Assembly (NCBI RefSeq): GCF_004028275.1
Contig: NZ_CP035033.1
Coordinates: 248,001-312,000, forward strand
Length of the DNA: 64,000 nucleotides
Source: Hydrogenovibrio thermophilus
GTDB taxonomy: Bacteria; Pseudomonadota; Gammaproteobacteria; Thiomicrospirales; Thiomicrospiraceae
Reading direction: 5' to 3'
The position numbers were made by a program, and so were the translations under genes. Below the pieces are notes generated by a model. It saw only the letters and a list, made by a program, of their open reading frames with translations. It did no database searches and was not told the DNA's origin. The stretch's first letter is position 1, and each line of letters opens with the position of its first letter. Of this stretch, positions 48,001-56,588 are shown piece after piece.

Positions 48001-48050
48001 GGTGAATCACCTCGCTTTTCAATCTGTCATGCGGGCTGGAGATTACGGTC

Positions 48051-48107
48051 TCAGGCCCAGGTTAGGAATAGATGGATATAGTAGTAGAGCACCACATAAA
48101 ACAACAT
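48051..48107 (-). CDS. Possible 18-residue hydrophobic micropeptide or leader peptide
   Basis: A short frame with a near-perfect ribosome site (TAAAGGAGT, 48112-48120 on the complement) and an ATG encoding 18 residues that are almost entirely hydrophobic or aromatic (FYVVLYYYIHLFLTW). It has no Lys or Arg. It lies 50 bases upstream of the DUF2325 gene, and a hairpin (GGGC/GCCC plus GAGA/TCTC, 48033-48058) overlaps its stop codon. It could be a one-pass membrane micropeptide or a translated leader for DUF2325. Below usual gene-calling length. Confidence 0.5.
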   Translation of the reverse strand: MLFYVVLYYYIHLFLTWA

Positions 48108-48136
48108 GAAGACTCCTTTAAACCATTGTGAAGGTT

Positions 48137-48166
48137 AAAAAATGAGTAGCGTGAGGAGCGCTACTC
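48137..48166 (-). terminator. Intrinsic terminator before the small frame
   Basis: GAGTAGCG (48144-48151) pairs with CGCTACTC (48159-48166); on the minus strand it is followed by ATTTTTT. It lies between the pseudoazurin gene and the small frame, so expression past it needs read-through or another promoter. Confidence 0.75.
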
Positions 48167-48182
48167 TAAGCGGAGGAGCAAG

Positions 48183-48235
48183 AAAAATTTAAGCCGGCAA
48201 AGCTTAGGAGAGAGATAGGTGAATGCCGGCTTAAA
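48183..48235 (-). terminator. Terminator after pseudoazurin
   Basis: A 12-pair stem (TTTAAGCCGGCA at 48188-48199 with TGCCGGCTTAAA at 48224-48235) with a 24-base loop; on the minus strand a run of T's follows. It begins 17 bases beyond the pseudoazurin stop. Confidence 0.75.
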
Positions 48236-48251
48236 AACGGTTGACTCAGAT

Positions 48252-48695
48252 TTATTTGACCTGTGCCATGTATTGTTTTAAACGGCCTTGGTTCATCGCG
48301 AACCCGGCTTCCAGGGTGTCGGCTTGTTTCATGGCGTCGTCTTTGTTGACGGCTTGTCCGACCTGAATGACGCCGACCATCGCCATGGATTTATGCGGCA
48401 GACAGTAATAAATATTGACGCCTTCCTGTTCGAATTTGACTTTACCGCCATCGAATCCGACTTCCCATTTCGAGCCGTCCGGCGTGACTTCGGAAACCGC
48501 ATTATGACCGGTGTCCGTGGCAACGAAGTTCACAGTATCGCCCGGTGCGATTTTCAAATAACCCGGTTCAAACACCATAATGCCGTCGGTGCCGGCGTTG
48601 AGCATTTTCACTTCGTGTTCGGCGGCGTGCACCATGGAAGCGGTGGTTAAAAGCGCCGTACCGACACAAAGTTTTAAAAAGAGATTGCGTGTCAT
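48252..48695 (-). CDS. Pseudoazurin (blue copper electron carrier)
   Basis: 147 aa with a signal peptide (ALLTTASMVHAAE). Copper ligands fit pseudoazurin: His64 (GHNAVSEV), Cys98 and His101 (YYCLPHKS) and Met106 (MAMVG), with the usual spacing. It is a soluble periplasmic carrier that feeds copper nitrite reductase, N2O reductase or cytochromes. None of those enzymes lies in the window. A Fur-like box sits about 93 bases upstream, which is unusual for a copper protein. Confidence 0.9.
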   Translation of the reverse strand: MTRNLFLKLCVGTALLTTASMVHAAEHEVKMLNAGTDGIMVFEPGYLKIAPGDTVNFVATDTGHNAVSEVTPDGSKWEVGFDGGKVKFEQEGVNIYYCLPHKSMAMVGVIQVGQAVNKDDAMKQADTLEAGFAMNQGRLKQYMAQVK

Positions 48696-48787
48696 GTGTC
48701 TTCCTCTTGAATCAAAGACGTGGTTGATAAAAGGAGAAAACGGTGTCTCGGATGACTTCGTTTTCGTGATTTGAAATAAATAGTATC

Positions 48788-48806
48788 ATTAATGATAATT
48801 GTTATC
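48788..48806. promoter_or_regulatory. Fur-like box upstream of pseudoazurin
   Basis: ATTAATGATAATTGTTATC matches 15 of 19 positions of the Fur consensus, with intact AATGATAAT and TTATC halves. It lies in the 220-base gap between the pseudoazurin start and the stop of the next minus-strand gene, so pseudoazurin is its only candidate target. Confidence 0.72.
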
Positions 48807-48886
48807 AATATTATTTAATAAAAAATGACGCTCAATTGTTTGGATGGGTTTTGGATGGGGGTAGAAAACCGGGGTTGGCTATGAAA

Positions 48887-48910
48887 AAAACCGCCAGGTC
48901 TGGCGGTTTT
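48887..48910 (-). terminator. Palindromic terminator with variant core CCAGGTCTGG
   Basis: Core at 48894-48903 differs from CCAGGCCTGG at one central base, leaving a G-T pair at the tip; arms AAAACCG and CGGTTTT are complete. It lies 6 bases beyond the stop of the PAS-GGDEF-EAL gene. Confidence 0.8.
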
Positions 48911-48915
48911 GAAGA

Positions 48916-50916
48916 CTAAAGTTCGGGTGCATCCATTGGGGCCTTGGCGGGTTCACCAATGAAATACCCTTGCGCGAAGTCGATGTCGAGGCGTTTCACG
49001 GCGTCGAGAATGTCGGCACTGCTGACGAATTCGGCAATGGTTTGGATGTCTTTTTTCTTGGCGAAGGAGACGATGGACTCGACGATGTCGTAGGCGTCTT
49101 GGTTTTCCGCCAGCTGTTTGATGAGTGAGCCGTCGATTTTGATGAAGTCGGCGTGCAGTTTCAGCAGGTTTTCGAAATTGGCGTAACCGGCTCCGAAATC
49201 GTCGATGGCGATTTTACAGCCGAGCCCACGCAGTTGATCGATGAATTTCTCCACCTTGACGAAGTCGGTGATTTCTTCGGATTCAAGAATTTCCAGGGTG
49301 ATACGTTCCGGGTGACTGAATTGCTCAACGTGTTTGAGCAGGTAATCGACGTAATCCGGATTGGTCATGTCGGTGGCGGAAATATTGATGGAAAAAGCTT
49401 GTTCCGAGCGCTTGAATGCTTGGAAGGCCTTGGCGACGACCCGTTTCGACAGTATCGGGTATTTTTTGGTCTGCTGGGAGACTTCCAAAAAGAAAAACGG
49501 GGAAATCACCTTGTCATCCGGTTCGATCATCCGCACTAGGGCTTCGTGTTTTTCGATGCGGCCGCTGCGCAAGTTCAGAATCGGTTGGAAGAAGGTGGTG
49601 ATGCGGTCTTCCAGTAAGGCCTGGTTCAGTTTTTCCGACCACATGAGGTTGTCGGCACGCTGTTGATAGGTGTCGATGGCCGACGAATAGACCAAAACGT
49701 CCTGATGGGTATTTTTGGCATGGCGCATCGCCACCTCGAGCGAGTTGAGCAGGTTTTCCTTCGGCTCGAAACTCAGGGCCAGGGTTTGGTTGATGTAGAT
49801 GTCCTGCGACTGCACCGTGATTTTATGGTTCGACAAACGGTTTCGCAGTTGAATCATCTGCTGCTCGAAGCGCTGGGCGTCCGGTTCCTCCGAGGTCAGC
49901 ACCAATTGGTCGGAACCGAGGTGATAGACGCGGGTGTCGAGTGGTTTGTAGAGGAAAAGGTGCAGCAGCGTGCTGATGAGCATCTGGTCGCCGAACTGGT
50001 GGCCGAAATACTCGTTGACCTGCTTGAAGTTGTCCAAATCGAACAACGCCAGTTGCGGGTGTTCCAGGGTCTCAATGGCTTCCAGCAAGGCCACGCGGTT
50101 CGGAATGTTGAGCAATCGCGACGTTTTGACGGCGGTTTCCAAGTCCATCTGTTTGGTGATGAGCCCGGTGACTTCGTGGCGGATGGCGAGGTATTCGATG
50201 AATCGGCCCTGGTCGTCCACCAGCGGCACCAAGGTCATTTCCACATAGTAGGGTTCGCCGTTTTTCTTCCGGTTTTTCAATGTGCCTTTCCAGACCCGGT
50301 TGGACTGGATGGTCTGCCACATTTCTTTGAAAACATTGGTCGGCGTATCCGGATGGCGCAGGATGTTGTGGGGTTGACCGATGAGTTCGTCGCGCGAGTA
50401 ACCGGTGAGGTTCAACAGGTTATTGTTGACGTAGGTGATGTTGCCGTATTGATCCGAGCGGGAAATGAGGTTGCTCTGATCCAGGGCATTGTTCATCTGG
50501 TCGTTGATTTGCTGCGTCGCTTTTGCCTGGGCTTTATAGGCGAGGAAGTCGGTCAGGTCTTCGAGGAAACCGTAGTATTCGATGACGCGGCCTTGGTCGT
50601 CTCGGATGATTTGGGTGTAATCCTTGATCCAAATCCAGCGGTCGTCCTGTGTCTTCAGGCGATAAGGTGCGTGGACAATGCTTTCCAAGCCTTTTTCAGC
50701 GGCCTCGGTCAGTTCGTCGATGACCAGTTGTTTGTCTTCCGGGTGGACGATGTCGGCGTATTGAACTTTTCCTGTCGTCCAGTCCGAGACGGCGTAACCC
50801 AACAGGCGATCTGCGGCTTCCGAAGCATAGATGACCGGCCAGTTTTCGGTGTTCTGCCATCGAAAAAACGCATAGGGCGCTTGATTCAGATAGGCTTCGA
50901 AACTCAGTGGTGACAT
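48916..50916 (-). CDS. PAS-PAS-GGDEF-EAL c-di-GMP protein
   Basis: About 666 aa from ATG 50916 (a TTG at 50961 extends the frame by 15). Two PAS domains (about residues 10-125, 140-260) with the PAC-type segments DRWIWIKDYTQIIRD and YYVEMTLVPLVDDQGRFIEY. The GGDEF domain is degenerate (LGSDQLVL), so cyclase activity is unlikely. The EAL domain keeps EALVRM and IDDFGAGYANFENLL, so it is probably a phosphodiesterase. No membrane segment; PAS domains may sense redox or oxygen. Confidence 0.9.
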   Translation of the reverse strand: MSPLSFEAYLNQAPYAFFRWQNTENWPVIYASEAADRLLGYAVSDWTTGKVQYADIVHPEDKQLVIDELTEAAEKGLESIVHAPYRLKTQDDRWIWIKDYTQIIRDDQGRVIEYYGFLEDLTDFLAYKAQAKATQQINDQMNNALDQSNLISRSDQYGNITYVNNNLLNLTGYSRDELIGQPHNILRHPDTPTNVFKEMWQTIQSNRVWKGTLKNRKKNGEPYYVEMTLVPLVDDQGRFIEYLAIRHEVTGLITKQMDLETAVKTSRLLNIPNRVALLEAIETLEHPQLALFDLDNFKQVNEYFGHQFGDQMLISTLLHLFLYKPLDTRVYHLGSDQLVLTSEEPDAQRFEQQMIQLRNRLSNHKITVQSQDIYINQTLALSFEPKENLLNSLEVAMRHAKNTHQDVLVYSSAIDTYQQRADNLMWSEKLNQALLEDRITTFFQPILNLRSGRIEKHEALVRMIEPDDKVISPFFFLEVSQQTKKYPILSKRVVAKAFQAFKRSEQAFSINISATDMTNPDYVDYLLKHVEQFSHPERITLEILESEEITDFVKVEKFIDQLRGLGCKIAIDDFGAGYANFENLLKLHADFIKIDGSLIKQLAENQDAYDIVESIVSFAKKKDIQTIAEFVSSADILDAVKRLDIDFAQGYFIGEPAKAPMDAPEL

Positions 50917-51172
50917 GGAAAGTTCCAGTAAGGGCGGCCTTGTCGTTAAGGCCGCATTCAATTAGCTAATGCTGGCATTTTATCCCATGCCATGGGTAGA
51001 GTAAAATAATCCGCTTTAAACATAAGGGTTTGCGGTGTTTTAACGCAGTAAGCCGACGACACCTTGTTGAGTGGAATTCGCGCCAAGTTTAGCCACAGGG
51101 TAAAAGTGAGGGTGTAAAATAACCACCAGACTAAATTGTTACTTATTTGCAAAACTTACAGACCGTTTTATC

Positions 51173-51991
51173 ATGTCCGACACCGAAACAACGCCAACCG
51201 AATCCGCCCCGAAAAAAGCCAAAAAGGATTGGATTAAGCCGCCCAAGTCCATTTTGAAACTGGTCGGGCGCGCCATTGCGCAATACCAGATGATACGCGA
51301 AGGCGACCGCATTTTATTGGGGCTGTCGGGCGGCAAGGATTCATTGGCTTTGTTGGTGATTCTCAAGCATTTGCAGCGCCATTCGCCCATTAAATTCGAG
51401 TTGGCGGCCTGCACCATCGACCCGGAAATCCCGGGGTTCGATCCGTCGCCATTGAAAGAGTGGGTCGCGTCGATGGAAATTCCCTATTTTTATGAATCCG
51501 AAGATTTGGTGGCTTTAGCCGACGCGCACATGAAAGGCAATTCCTTTTGCAGCTTTTGCGCACGCCAGAAGCGCGGCAAGCTTTATACCGTTTGCCGACG
51601 CGAAGGCTATAACGTTTTGGCCTTGGCGCAGCATCTGGACGATTTGGCGGAAAGCCTGTTGATGTCGGCGTTCAATGCCGGAGAGTTGCGCACGATGAAA
51701 GCGCATTACCTCAATAACGAAAAAGACATCCGCATTATCCGGCCGCTGGTGCGGGTGCGCGAAAACCAAACACGGGATTTTTCCGAATCCGCCGGCTTGC
51801 CGATTATTCCCGACAATTGCCCGGCCTGTTACGCCAAACCGCAGGAGCGACAGCGTATGAAAGAGTTGCTGCTGGAGCAGGAAAAACACAATAAACACCT
51901 GTACGCCAACCTTTGGCACGCCATGCAACCGCTGGTGGCGGACGACAACCATGCCGGGTTGGCGCAGTTAATGGATGAAGAAGAGGGCTGA
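51173..51991 (+). CDS. ttcA: TtcA, tRNA 2-thiocytidine synthetase
   Basis: 272 aa. Thiolates C32 of tRNA. PP-loop SGGKDS at residues 52-57; iron-sulfur Cys126 and Cys129 (FCSFC), with a second pair at Cys216/Cys219 (NCPAC). ATG at 51173 follows closely on the upstream region without a strong ribosome site. Gene two bases upstream of lpxL-type gene; probably co-transcribed. Confidence 0.95.
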   Translation: MSDTETTPTESAPKKAKKDWIKPPKSILKLVGRAIAQYQMIREGDRILLGLSGGKDSLALLVILKHLQRHSPIKFELAACTIDPEIPGFDPSPLKEWVASMEIPYFYESEDLVALADAHMKGNSFCSFCARQKRGKLYTVCRREGYNVLALAQHLDDLAESLLMSAFNAGELRTMKAHYLNNEKDIRIIRPLVRVRENQTRDFSESAGLPIIPDNCPACYAKPQERQRMKELLLEQEKHNKHLYANLWHAMQPLVADDNHAGLAQLMDEEEG

Positions 51992-51993
51992 CG

Positions 51994-52902
51994 ATGGCGG
52001 AGACTCCGAAACAGGACTGGCGTGGCCGGTTGTTTATCGGTCTGTTACGATTTTTCGCTTGGTGGCCATTGCGCGTCAATCATGCGATGGGCACCGCCAT
52101 CGGTTACCTGCTATGGTGGCTACCGAATTCGCCGAAACGCATTTCGGCCATTAACCTGAAAATCGCTTTTCCGGACGCGTCCGAAACCGAGCACCGCGCC
52201 TTGCTGAAGCAAAGTCTCATCGAGTTGGGCAAAACCACCACGGAGCTGGGGCCGCTGTGGCTGTGGTCGAACCAAAAGGTGCTGAACCTGATCCAGGAAG
52301 TGGAGGGTGAAGAGCTGGTGCAAGCCGCGTTTGATAAAGGCAAAGGCGTGATTGTGCTGTCGCCGCACATCGGGGCCTGGGAAGCGATGGGCTTTTATTG
52401 GTCGAGCAAATACCCGATTACCAGCTTGTATCGTCCGCCGAATTTACCGTCGATTGAAACCTTTATGCGTGAAGTACGGGAAAGAGGCAGTGCCAAGCTG
52501 GTACCCACCGATTTGTCGGGCGTGAAGGCGCTGCGCAAAGCCTTGAACCAGAATGAAATGGTCGGTATTCTGCCCGATCAGGATCCGGGTAAAAGCGGCG
52601 GTGTCTATGCGCCGTTTTTCGGGAACCCGGCGCGGACCATGGTGTTGGTGTCGCGCTTGGCGGCTAAAGCGCAGTGCGATGTATTGTTTACCTTTGCCGA
52701 GCGGTTGCCAAAAGGGCGCGGTTATCGTCTCAATATTCTGCCCGCCGAAGTGGCGGTGGCCGCTCGTGACGAACAAACGGCGGCCGAGGCCTTGAATCGC
52801 GGTGTGGAGGTCTGCGCCCGGCGCGTTCCGGCGCAGTATCAGTGGAACTACAAGCGCTACAAGCATCCGCCGGAAGGCGTGGTGGATGTTTACAAAAAAT
52901 AG
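51994..52902 (+). CDS. LpxL-type lipid A acyltransferase
   Basis: 302 aa. N-terminal membrane anchor (FIGLLRFFAWWPL) and the acyltransferase motif His125-x4-Glu130 (SPHIGAWE). Further family features: SLYRPPNLPSIE, GVKALRKAL, LPDQDPGKSGGVYAPFFG and the terminal YQWNYKRYKHPP (ARVPxQYQWxYKRFR-like). It adds a secondary acyl chain (laurate or similar) to lipid A at the inner membrane. LpxL rather than LpxM is my preference but not certain. Confidence 0.88.
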   Translation: MAETPKQDWRGRLFIGLLRFFAWWPLRVNHAMGTAIGYLLWWLPNSPKRISAINLKIAFPDASETEHRALLKQSLIELGKTTTELGPLWLWSNQKVLNLIQEVEGEELVQAAFDKGKGVIVLSPHIGAWEAMGFYWSSKYPITSLYRPPNLPSIETFMREVRERGSAKLVPTDLSGVKALRKALNQNEMVGILPDQDPGKSGGVYAPFFGNPARTMVLVSRLAAKAQCDVLFTFAERLPKGRGYRLNILPAEVAVAARDEQTAAEALNRGVEVCARRVPAQYQWNYKRYKHPPEGVVDVYKK

Positions 52903-52987
52903 CTAGCAGCCTGTCGGACTTAAGCCAACCGGCTGCCAGGCTTGGGCGTTTTGTTGAATGCGGGTGACAGTCAAGAGGAGGATTGGG

Positions 52988-53545
52988 ATGCGACTCTTTT
53001 TAGCGATTCCAGTCGATGCAGCCTGTTCGGAACAGCTCAAAACGCGGCTGTCGGCCTTTCAAACCCGCCCGGAAATAGCGGCGATGAAATGGACGCCGTC
53101 GCCGAACTGGCATTTAACCTTGTCGTTTCTCGGTGAGGTGTCGGAGGCGGATTATCAAGCGATTCGGGAGTCGATGTCGGATTGGTTCGCGGAAGGGATG
53201 AGCTATTTTGAGGCCGACCTGCTGACGCTGGGTGGTTTCCCCAACCTCAAAACCGGCCCTTTCTGGGCGGCGAAGCTGGATGCGACCTTGATGATGCAAT
53301 CGTTGGTTCGGGAAATCGACGACCATTTGAGACCACTGGGCTTTGCCAAGCGCAAACATGCCTTCCGTCCGCACATCACACTGGGTAAATGGAAAGGCGC
53401 GTCCGACGACTTTCCGACAATCGACGAGCCGTTGGAGCCGATTCAATTGCGGGTGGACCGCTTAAACCTTTACCAGAGCGTCTTGACGCCGTCTTCGCCA
53501 CCGGAATATCGCCTTTTAAATAGCTTACCTTTAGAGACCTATTGA
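52988..53545 (+). CDS. thpR: ThpR, RNA 2',3'-cyclic phosphodiesterase
   Basis: 185 aa from ATG 52988, supported by AAGAGGAGG just before it; the longer frame from 52958 is rejected. Two HxT motifs give the 2H-phosphoesterase active site: His42-L-Thr44 (HLTLSFLG) and His129-I-Thr131 (HITLGKW). It opens 2',3'-cyclic phosphates on RNA. Ends inside a tandem 10-base repeat. Confidence 0.92.
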   Translation: MRLFLAIPVDAACSEQLKTRLSAFQTRPEIAAMKWTPSPNWHLTLSFLGEVSEADYQAIRESMSDWFAEGMSYFEADLLTLGGFPNLKTGPFWAAKLDATLMMQSLVREIDDHLRPLGFAKRKHAFRPHITLGKWKGASDDFPTIDEPLEPIQLRVDRLNLYQSVLTPSSPPEYRLLNSLPLETY

Positions 53546-53570
53546 ACCTAATTGAACCTAATTGAACCTA
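53541..53570. repeat. Tandem repeat, three copies of ATTGAACCTA
   Basis: Three exact adjacent copies of ATTGAACCTA; the stop codon of thpR is in the first copy. Probably a slippage product. Confidence 0.9.
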
Positions 53571-53588
53571 CTAACGTTGTGATGTCTG

Positions 53589-54524
53589 TCAGGAGGACGT
53601 TTTCTGTCCTTTATTGACCGTCAGCACCAGCACGCCGGCAATCACCAGCGAGATGCCGATGGCGTGATAGATGCTGAAAGGTTCGCCCAGCAACCAAACC
53701 GCCAGCCCGATGGTGACGATGGGGCCTAAAGTGCCGATGATGCCGGTTTGCGCCGGCCCGATCAGCGCTATGGCTTCGGCAATCATAAAACTGGGGATGA
53801 CGGTGCTGAAAATCGCCAGCAGAATCAGCCACAACCAGGCCGTGGGCGTGACATTCAAATGCTCGAAACCGATGAGTCCGGCAAAATACGCCAGCACGAA
53901 CAGGCTGGAGACACTCATCGCCAAACTGGTAAACCAGAGACTGCCGACCTGATGAATGATCTTTTTGCTGATGAGCACATAGAAGGAGAAGCTGAGCGCT
54001 GCCAAGAACACCAGCAAGGTGCCCAGCCACGTATCGTCGCTTCCCAGTTTTTCGGCCAAAGATTGTTCCTGATGAAACACTAGCCAAAGGCCGCCGTAGG
54101 TAATCAGCAGTGACAGGAAAATTTTGCGCGTGATGGGCGTCTTGAAAAACAAGGCGCCGAGCACGGCCACCAGAATCGGATAAGTGAATAGCGTGAGGCG
54201 CTCCAATTGCGCGGAAATCATTTCCAAACCTTTCAAGTCCAGCCAGGACGACAGAAAATACCCGATAAAGCCAAGAAAGAAAATCCAGCCGAATTTTTCC
54301 CAACGGTTGTCCGGGTGACGGCCCGGCGTTCGCGCCAGCCAAACTAGAATGGCTAGGTAAATCGGCAGGGCAATCGCCATGCGTAACATCAACACACTGT
54401 CGGTGTTCAGGCCTTCGGCATACGCCAGCTTGATGAGAATGGACTTCAGCGAAAACAGGGCCGTGCCGAAGACGGCGAGAAAAAATCCGAACCAGAGCGG
54501 CGACTGGGCAAGCGGCCGCATCAT
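53589..54524 (-). CDS. EamA/DMT family membrane transporter
   Basis: 311 aa with about ten membrane segments in two EamA repeats (about residues 15-145 and 165-300): TALFSLKSILIKLAYAEGL in the first and ILLAIFSTVIPSFMIAEAIALIGPAQTGIIGTLGP in the second. DMT-family exporters move metabolites; no substrate can be assigned. Overlaps the upstream methyltransferase by ATGA, so it ends the minus-strand operon that starts at trk. Confidence 0.88.
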   Translation of the reverse strand: MMRPLAQSPLWFGFFLAVFGTALFSLKSILIKLAYAEGLNTDSVLMLRMAIALPIYLAILVWLARTPGRHPDNRWEKFGWIFFLGFIGYFLSSWLDLKGLEMISAQLERLTLFTYPILVAVLGALFFKTPITRKIFLSLLITYGGLWLVFHQEQSLAEKLGSDDTWLGTLLVFLAALSFSFYVLISKKIIHQVGSLWFTSLAMSVSSLFVLAYFAGLIGFEHLNVTPTAWLWLILLAIFSTVIPSFMIAEAIALIGPAQTGIIGTLGPIVTIGLAVWLLGEPFSIYHAIGISLVIAGVLVLTVNKGQKTSS

Positions 54525-55117
54525 GACGCGGATTTGGTGGCGATCAGCCAGGCATAACGGTGGGATTCATCGCCGTCCGTCAGCCAGCCTTCGCCTTGAA
54601 TGTCGACCTTGAAATTCGACCAGGCCTGGCCGTTTTCGGTTAACTTGACCAGTTCACCCGGGGCCAGATAAAAATCCGGATTCTGCGGGCCATTGGCTTG
54701 CACCGGGCTTAAAAAGGTTTGCACAAACACTTTTCCGCCCGGTTTGAGAGCCTGGGCGATTTGTGGCCAGAGTGAACGGTTCAGGTAACGGCTGAGGATG
54801 ATGACGTCGTACTGTTGGTACGGAAACAGCATCTGGTCGAAATCGCTGATGGTACAGTGAATCGGCAGGCGATGCACGGCGGCCCAGTTATTGAGGTGCG
54901 TCAGAGCCACATCGGAAATGTCCCAGGCATCCACCGTCAAGCCGCACTGTGCCATCAGGCGGGCATTGCCGCCCAAACCGCAGGCCAAATCCAGTGCGCG
55001 GCCTTTCAGGGGCAGTTTTTTGAGATGCTGCTGTAATACCCAGGCCGGGCGAACCGGCTGTTTCGGGTCCGATTCGGCGTATTTGCGATCCCATTTTTTG
55101 GCGGTTTCCGACATCAT
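54521..55117 (-). CDS. SAM-dependent methyltransferase
   Basis: About 198 aa from ATG 55117 (overlaps trkH stop by ATGA; the longer frame to 55201 would run into trkH). SAM motif LDLACGLGGNARLMA (about residue 38) and DVIILSRYLNRSL. It resembles TehB-like class I methyltransferases; substrate unknown. A palindrome copy encodes GQAW near the C-terminus. Confidence 0.82.
   Translation of the reverse strand: MMSETAKKWDRKYAESDPKQPVRPAWVLQQHLKKLPLKGRALDLACGLGGNARLMAQCGLTVDAWDISDVALTHLNNWAAVHRLPIHCTISDFDQMLFPYQQYDVIILSRYLNRSLWPQIAQALKPGGKVFVQTFLSPVQANGPQNPDFYLAPGELVKLTENGQAWSNFKVDIQGEGWLTDGDESHRYAWLIATKSAS
54620..54629. repeat. CCAGGCCTGG palindrome inside the methyltransferase
   Basis: Exact copy, on the gene strand CAG GCC TGG (Q-A-W), flanked by GAAATTCGA and CCGTTTTC. 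Confidence 0.9.
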
Positions 55118-56565
55118 TTTCTCCAGAAAGACGCCGTGAACAGCACCAGTAACGTAAAGATTTCCAAACGGCCCAGCAGCATCGCAAAGGTCAGAATCCA
55201 TTTAGCCGGATCGGATAAGCTTTGGTAGTTGGCCGAGGCCTGACCAAGCGCCGGGCCGAGGTTATTGATGGTGGCCGCCACGGTGGAGAAGGCGGTAATC
55301 TGGTCGAGCCCGAGCGCCATCAGCAGCAGCATGATGATAATGAACGACACTACGTACAGCGAAAAGAAGCCCCAGACCGCGGCAATGACCCGATCCGGAA
55401 TCGCTTTGCCGTGCAGTTTTACCGGCATCAAAGCATTGGGGTGCAGTAACCGGCGAATCTCACGGCTGCCCTGTTTGGCGAGCAGGATGAAACGGATGAC
55501 TTTCATCCCCCCCGCGGTGGAACCGGCCGAACCGCCGATAAACGTCATCATAATCAGCATTACCGGCACAAACGCGGGCCAGACGGTGAAGTCGGTGTTG
55601 GCGAAACCGGTGGTGGTGGCAATCGAGACTGTCTGGAAAGCGCCGTAACGTAGGGCGTCTTCCCAGGATAAATAGACTTCGCGGTACAGCAGATAACCGC
55701 TGCTGATCAGGATGCCGATGACAATCAACAGCGCATAGATTTTGAATTCCGGATCGCCGAAATAAGGGCGGGCCGAGAGATTTCGGAAAGCGGAAAAGTG
55801 CAGGGCGAAGTTGATGCCCGCCAAGAACATGAACACCATGGCGATCAGCTCGATTTCGACGCTGTCGAAATGGCCGATGCTGGCGTCATGCGTCGAGAAG
55901 CCGCCGATGGCGACGGTGGAAAAACTGTGCGCGAAAGCATCGAACCAATCCATGCCCGCCAACCAGTATCCTAAGGCACACGCCAGCGTGAGTCCCAGAT
56001 AGATGTACCACAGCGCTTTGGCCGTTTCGGAAATGCGCGGTGCGAGTTTGGTGTCCTTCATCGGACCGGGCATTTCGGCACGGTAGAGCTGCATTCCCCC
56101 GATGCCGAGCATCGGCAGGATGGCGACGGCCAAGACGATGATCCCCATACCGCCCAGCCATTGCAGTTGCTGGCGATACCAGAGCATGGAGTGTGGTAAG
56201 GCGTCGAGGCCATTGATAACCGTGGCTCCGGTGGTGGTCAAGCCGGAAAAGGATTCGAAAATGGCGTCGGTCAGGGAAATGTAGATATTGGACGCGAAAT
56301 ACATCGGAATCGCCCCGGCAAAGCCAAGCACCGTCCAGAACATCACCACAATCAAAAAGCCGTCGCGAATTTTTAAATCATGGCGTTCGCGTCGGTTCGG
56401 CAGCCACAGTAACAGGCCAAGTGAAAAAAGTCCCAGGCCTGAGAAAGCGAAGTCCGACGAGCCGCCGTCATGATAAATCAATGAAATGATGAACGGTGGA
56501 ATCAGCGTCAAGCTGAACACCATCAATAGGATTCCCAGAACTTTTAAAATGATTTTCGTGTGCAT
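55114..56565 (-). CDS. trkH: TrkH, potassium uptake channel subunit
   Basis: 483 aa membrane protein with the four-fold repeated pore segments: FSGLTTTGATVINGL, FSTVAIGGFSTHDAS, FQTVSIATTTGFANTDF and FSTVAATINNLGPALG; the Gly of each is the selectivity-filter residue. Forms the K+ channel that TrkA gates. 23 bases after the trkA stop on the same strand. Contains a one-mismatch palindrome (CCAGGCCTGA, 56433-56442). Confidence 0.95.
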   Translation of the reverse strand: MHTKIILKVLGILLMVFSLTLIPPFIISLIYHDGGSSDFAFSGLGLFSLGLLLWLPNRRERHDLKIRDGFLIVVMFWTVLGFAGAIPMYFASNIYISLTDAIFESFSGLTTTGATVINGLDALPHSMLWYRQQLQWLGGMGIIVLAVAILPMLGIGGMQLYRAEMPGPMKDTKLAPRISETAKALWYIYLGLTLACALGYWLAGMDWFDAFAHSFSTVAIGGFSTHDASIGHFDSVEIELIAMVFMFLAGINFALHFSAFRNLSARPYFGDPEFKIYALLIVIGILISSGYLLYREVYLSWEDALRYGAFQTVSIATTTGFANTDFTVWPAFVPVMLIMMTFIGGSAGSTAGGMKVIRFILLAKQGSREIRRLLHPNALMPVKLHGKAIPDRVIAAVWGFFSLYVVSFIIIMLLLMALGLDQITAFSTVAATINNLGPALGQASANYQSLSDPAKWILTFAMLLGRLEIFTLLVLFTASFWRK

Positions 56566-56588
56566 AGCCTACTCGAATTCAACCTCGC

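Noticed and set aside
49663-50913. Long plus-strand open frame opposite the PAS-GGDEF-EAL gene
   Set aside because: Antisense shadow of a gene whose domains are all recognisable; its product is Val/Phe-rich in the way typical of antisense translations.
53541-53570. Tandem 10-base repeat as a CRISPR or regulatory array
   Set aside because: Only three copies without spacers; simple slippage explains it.
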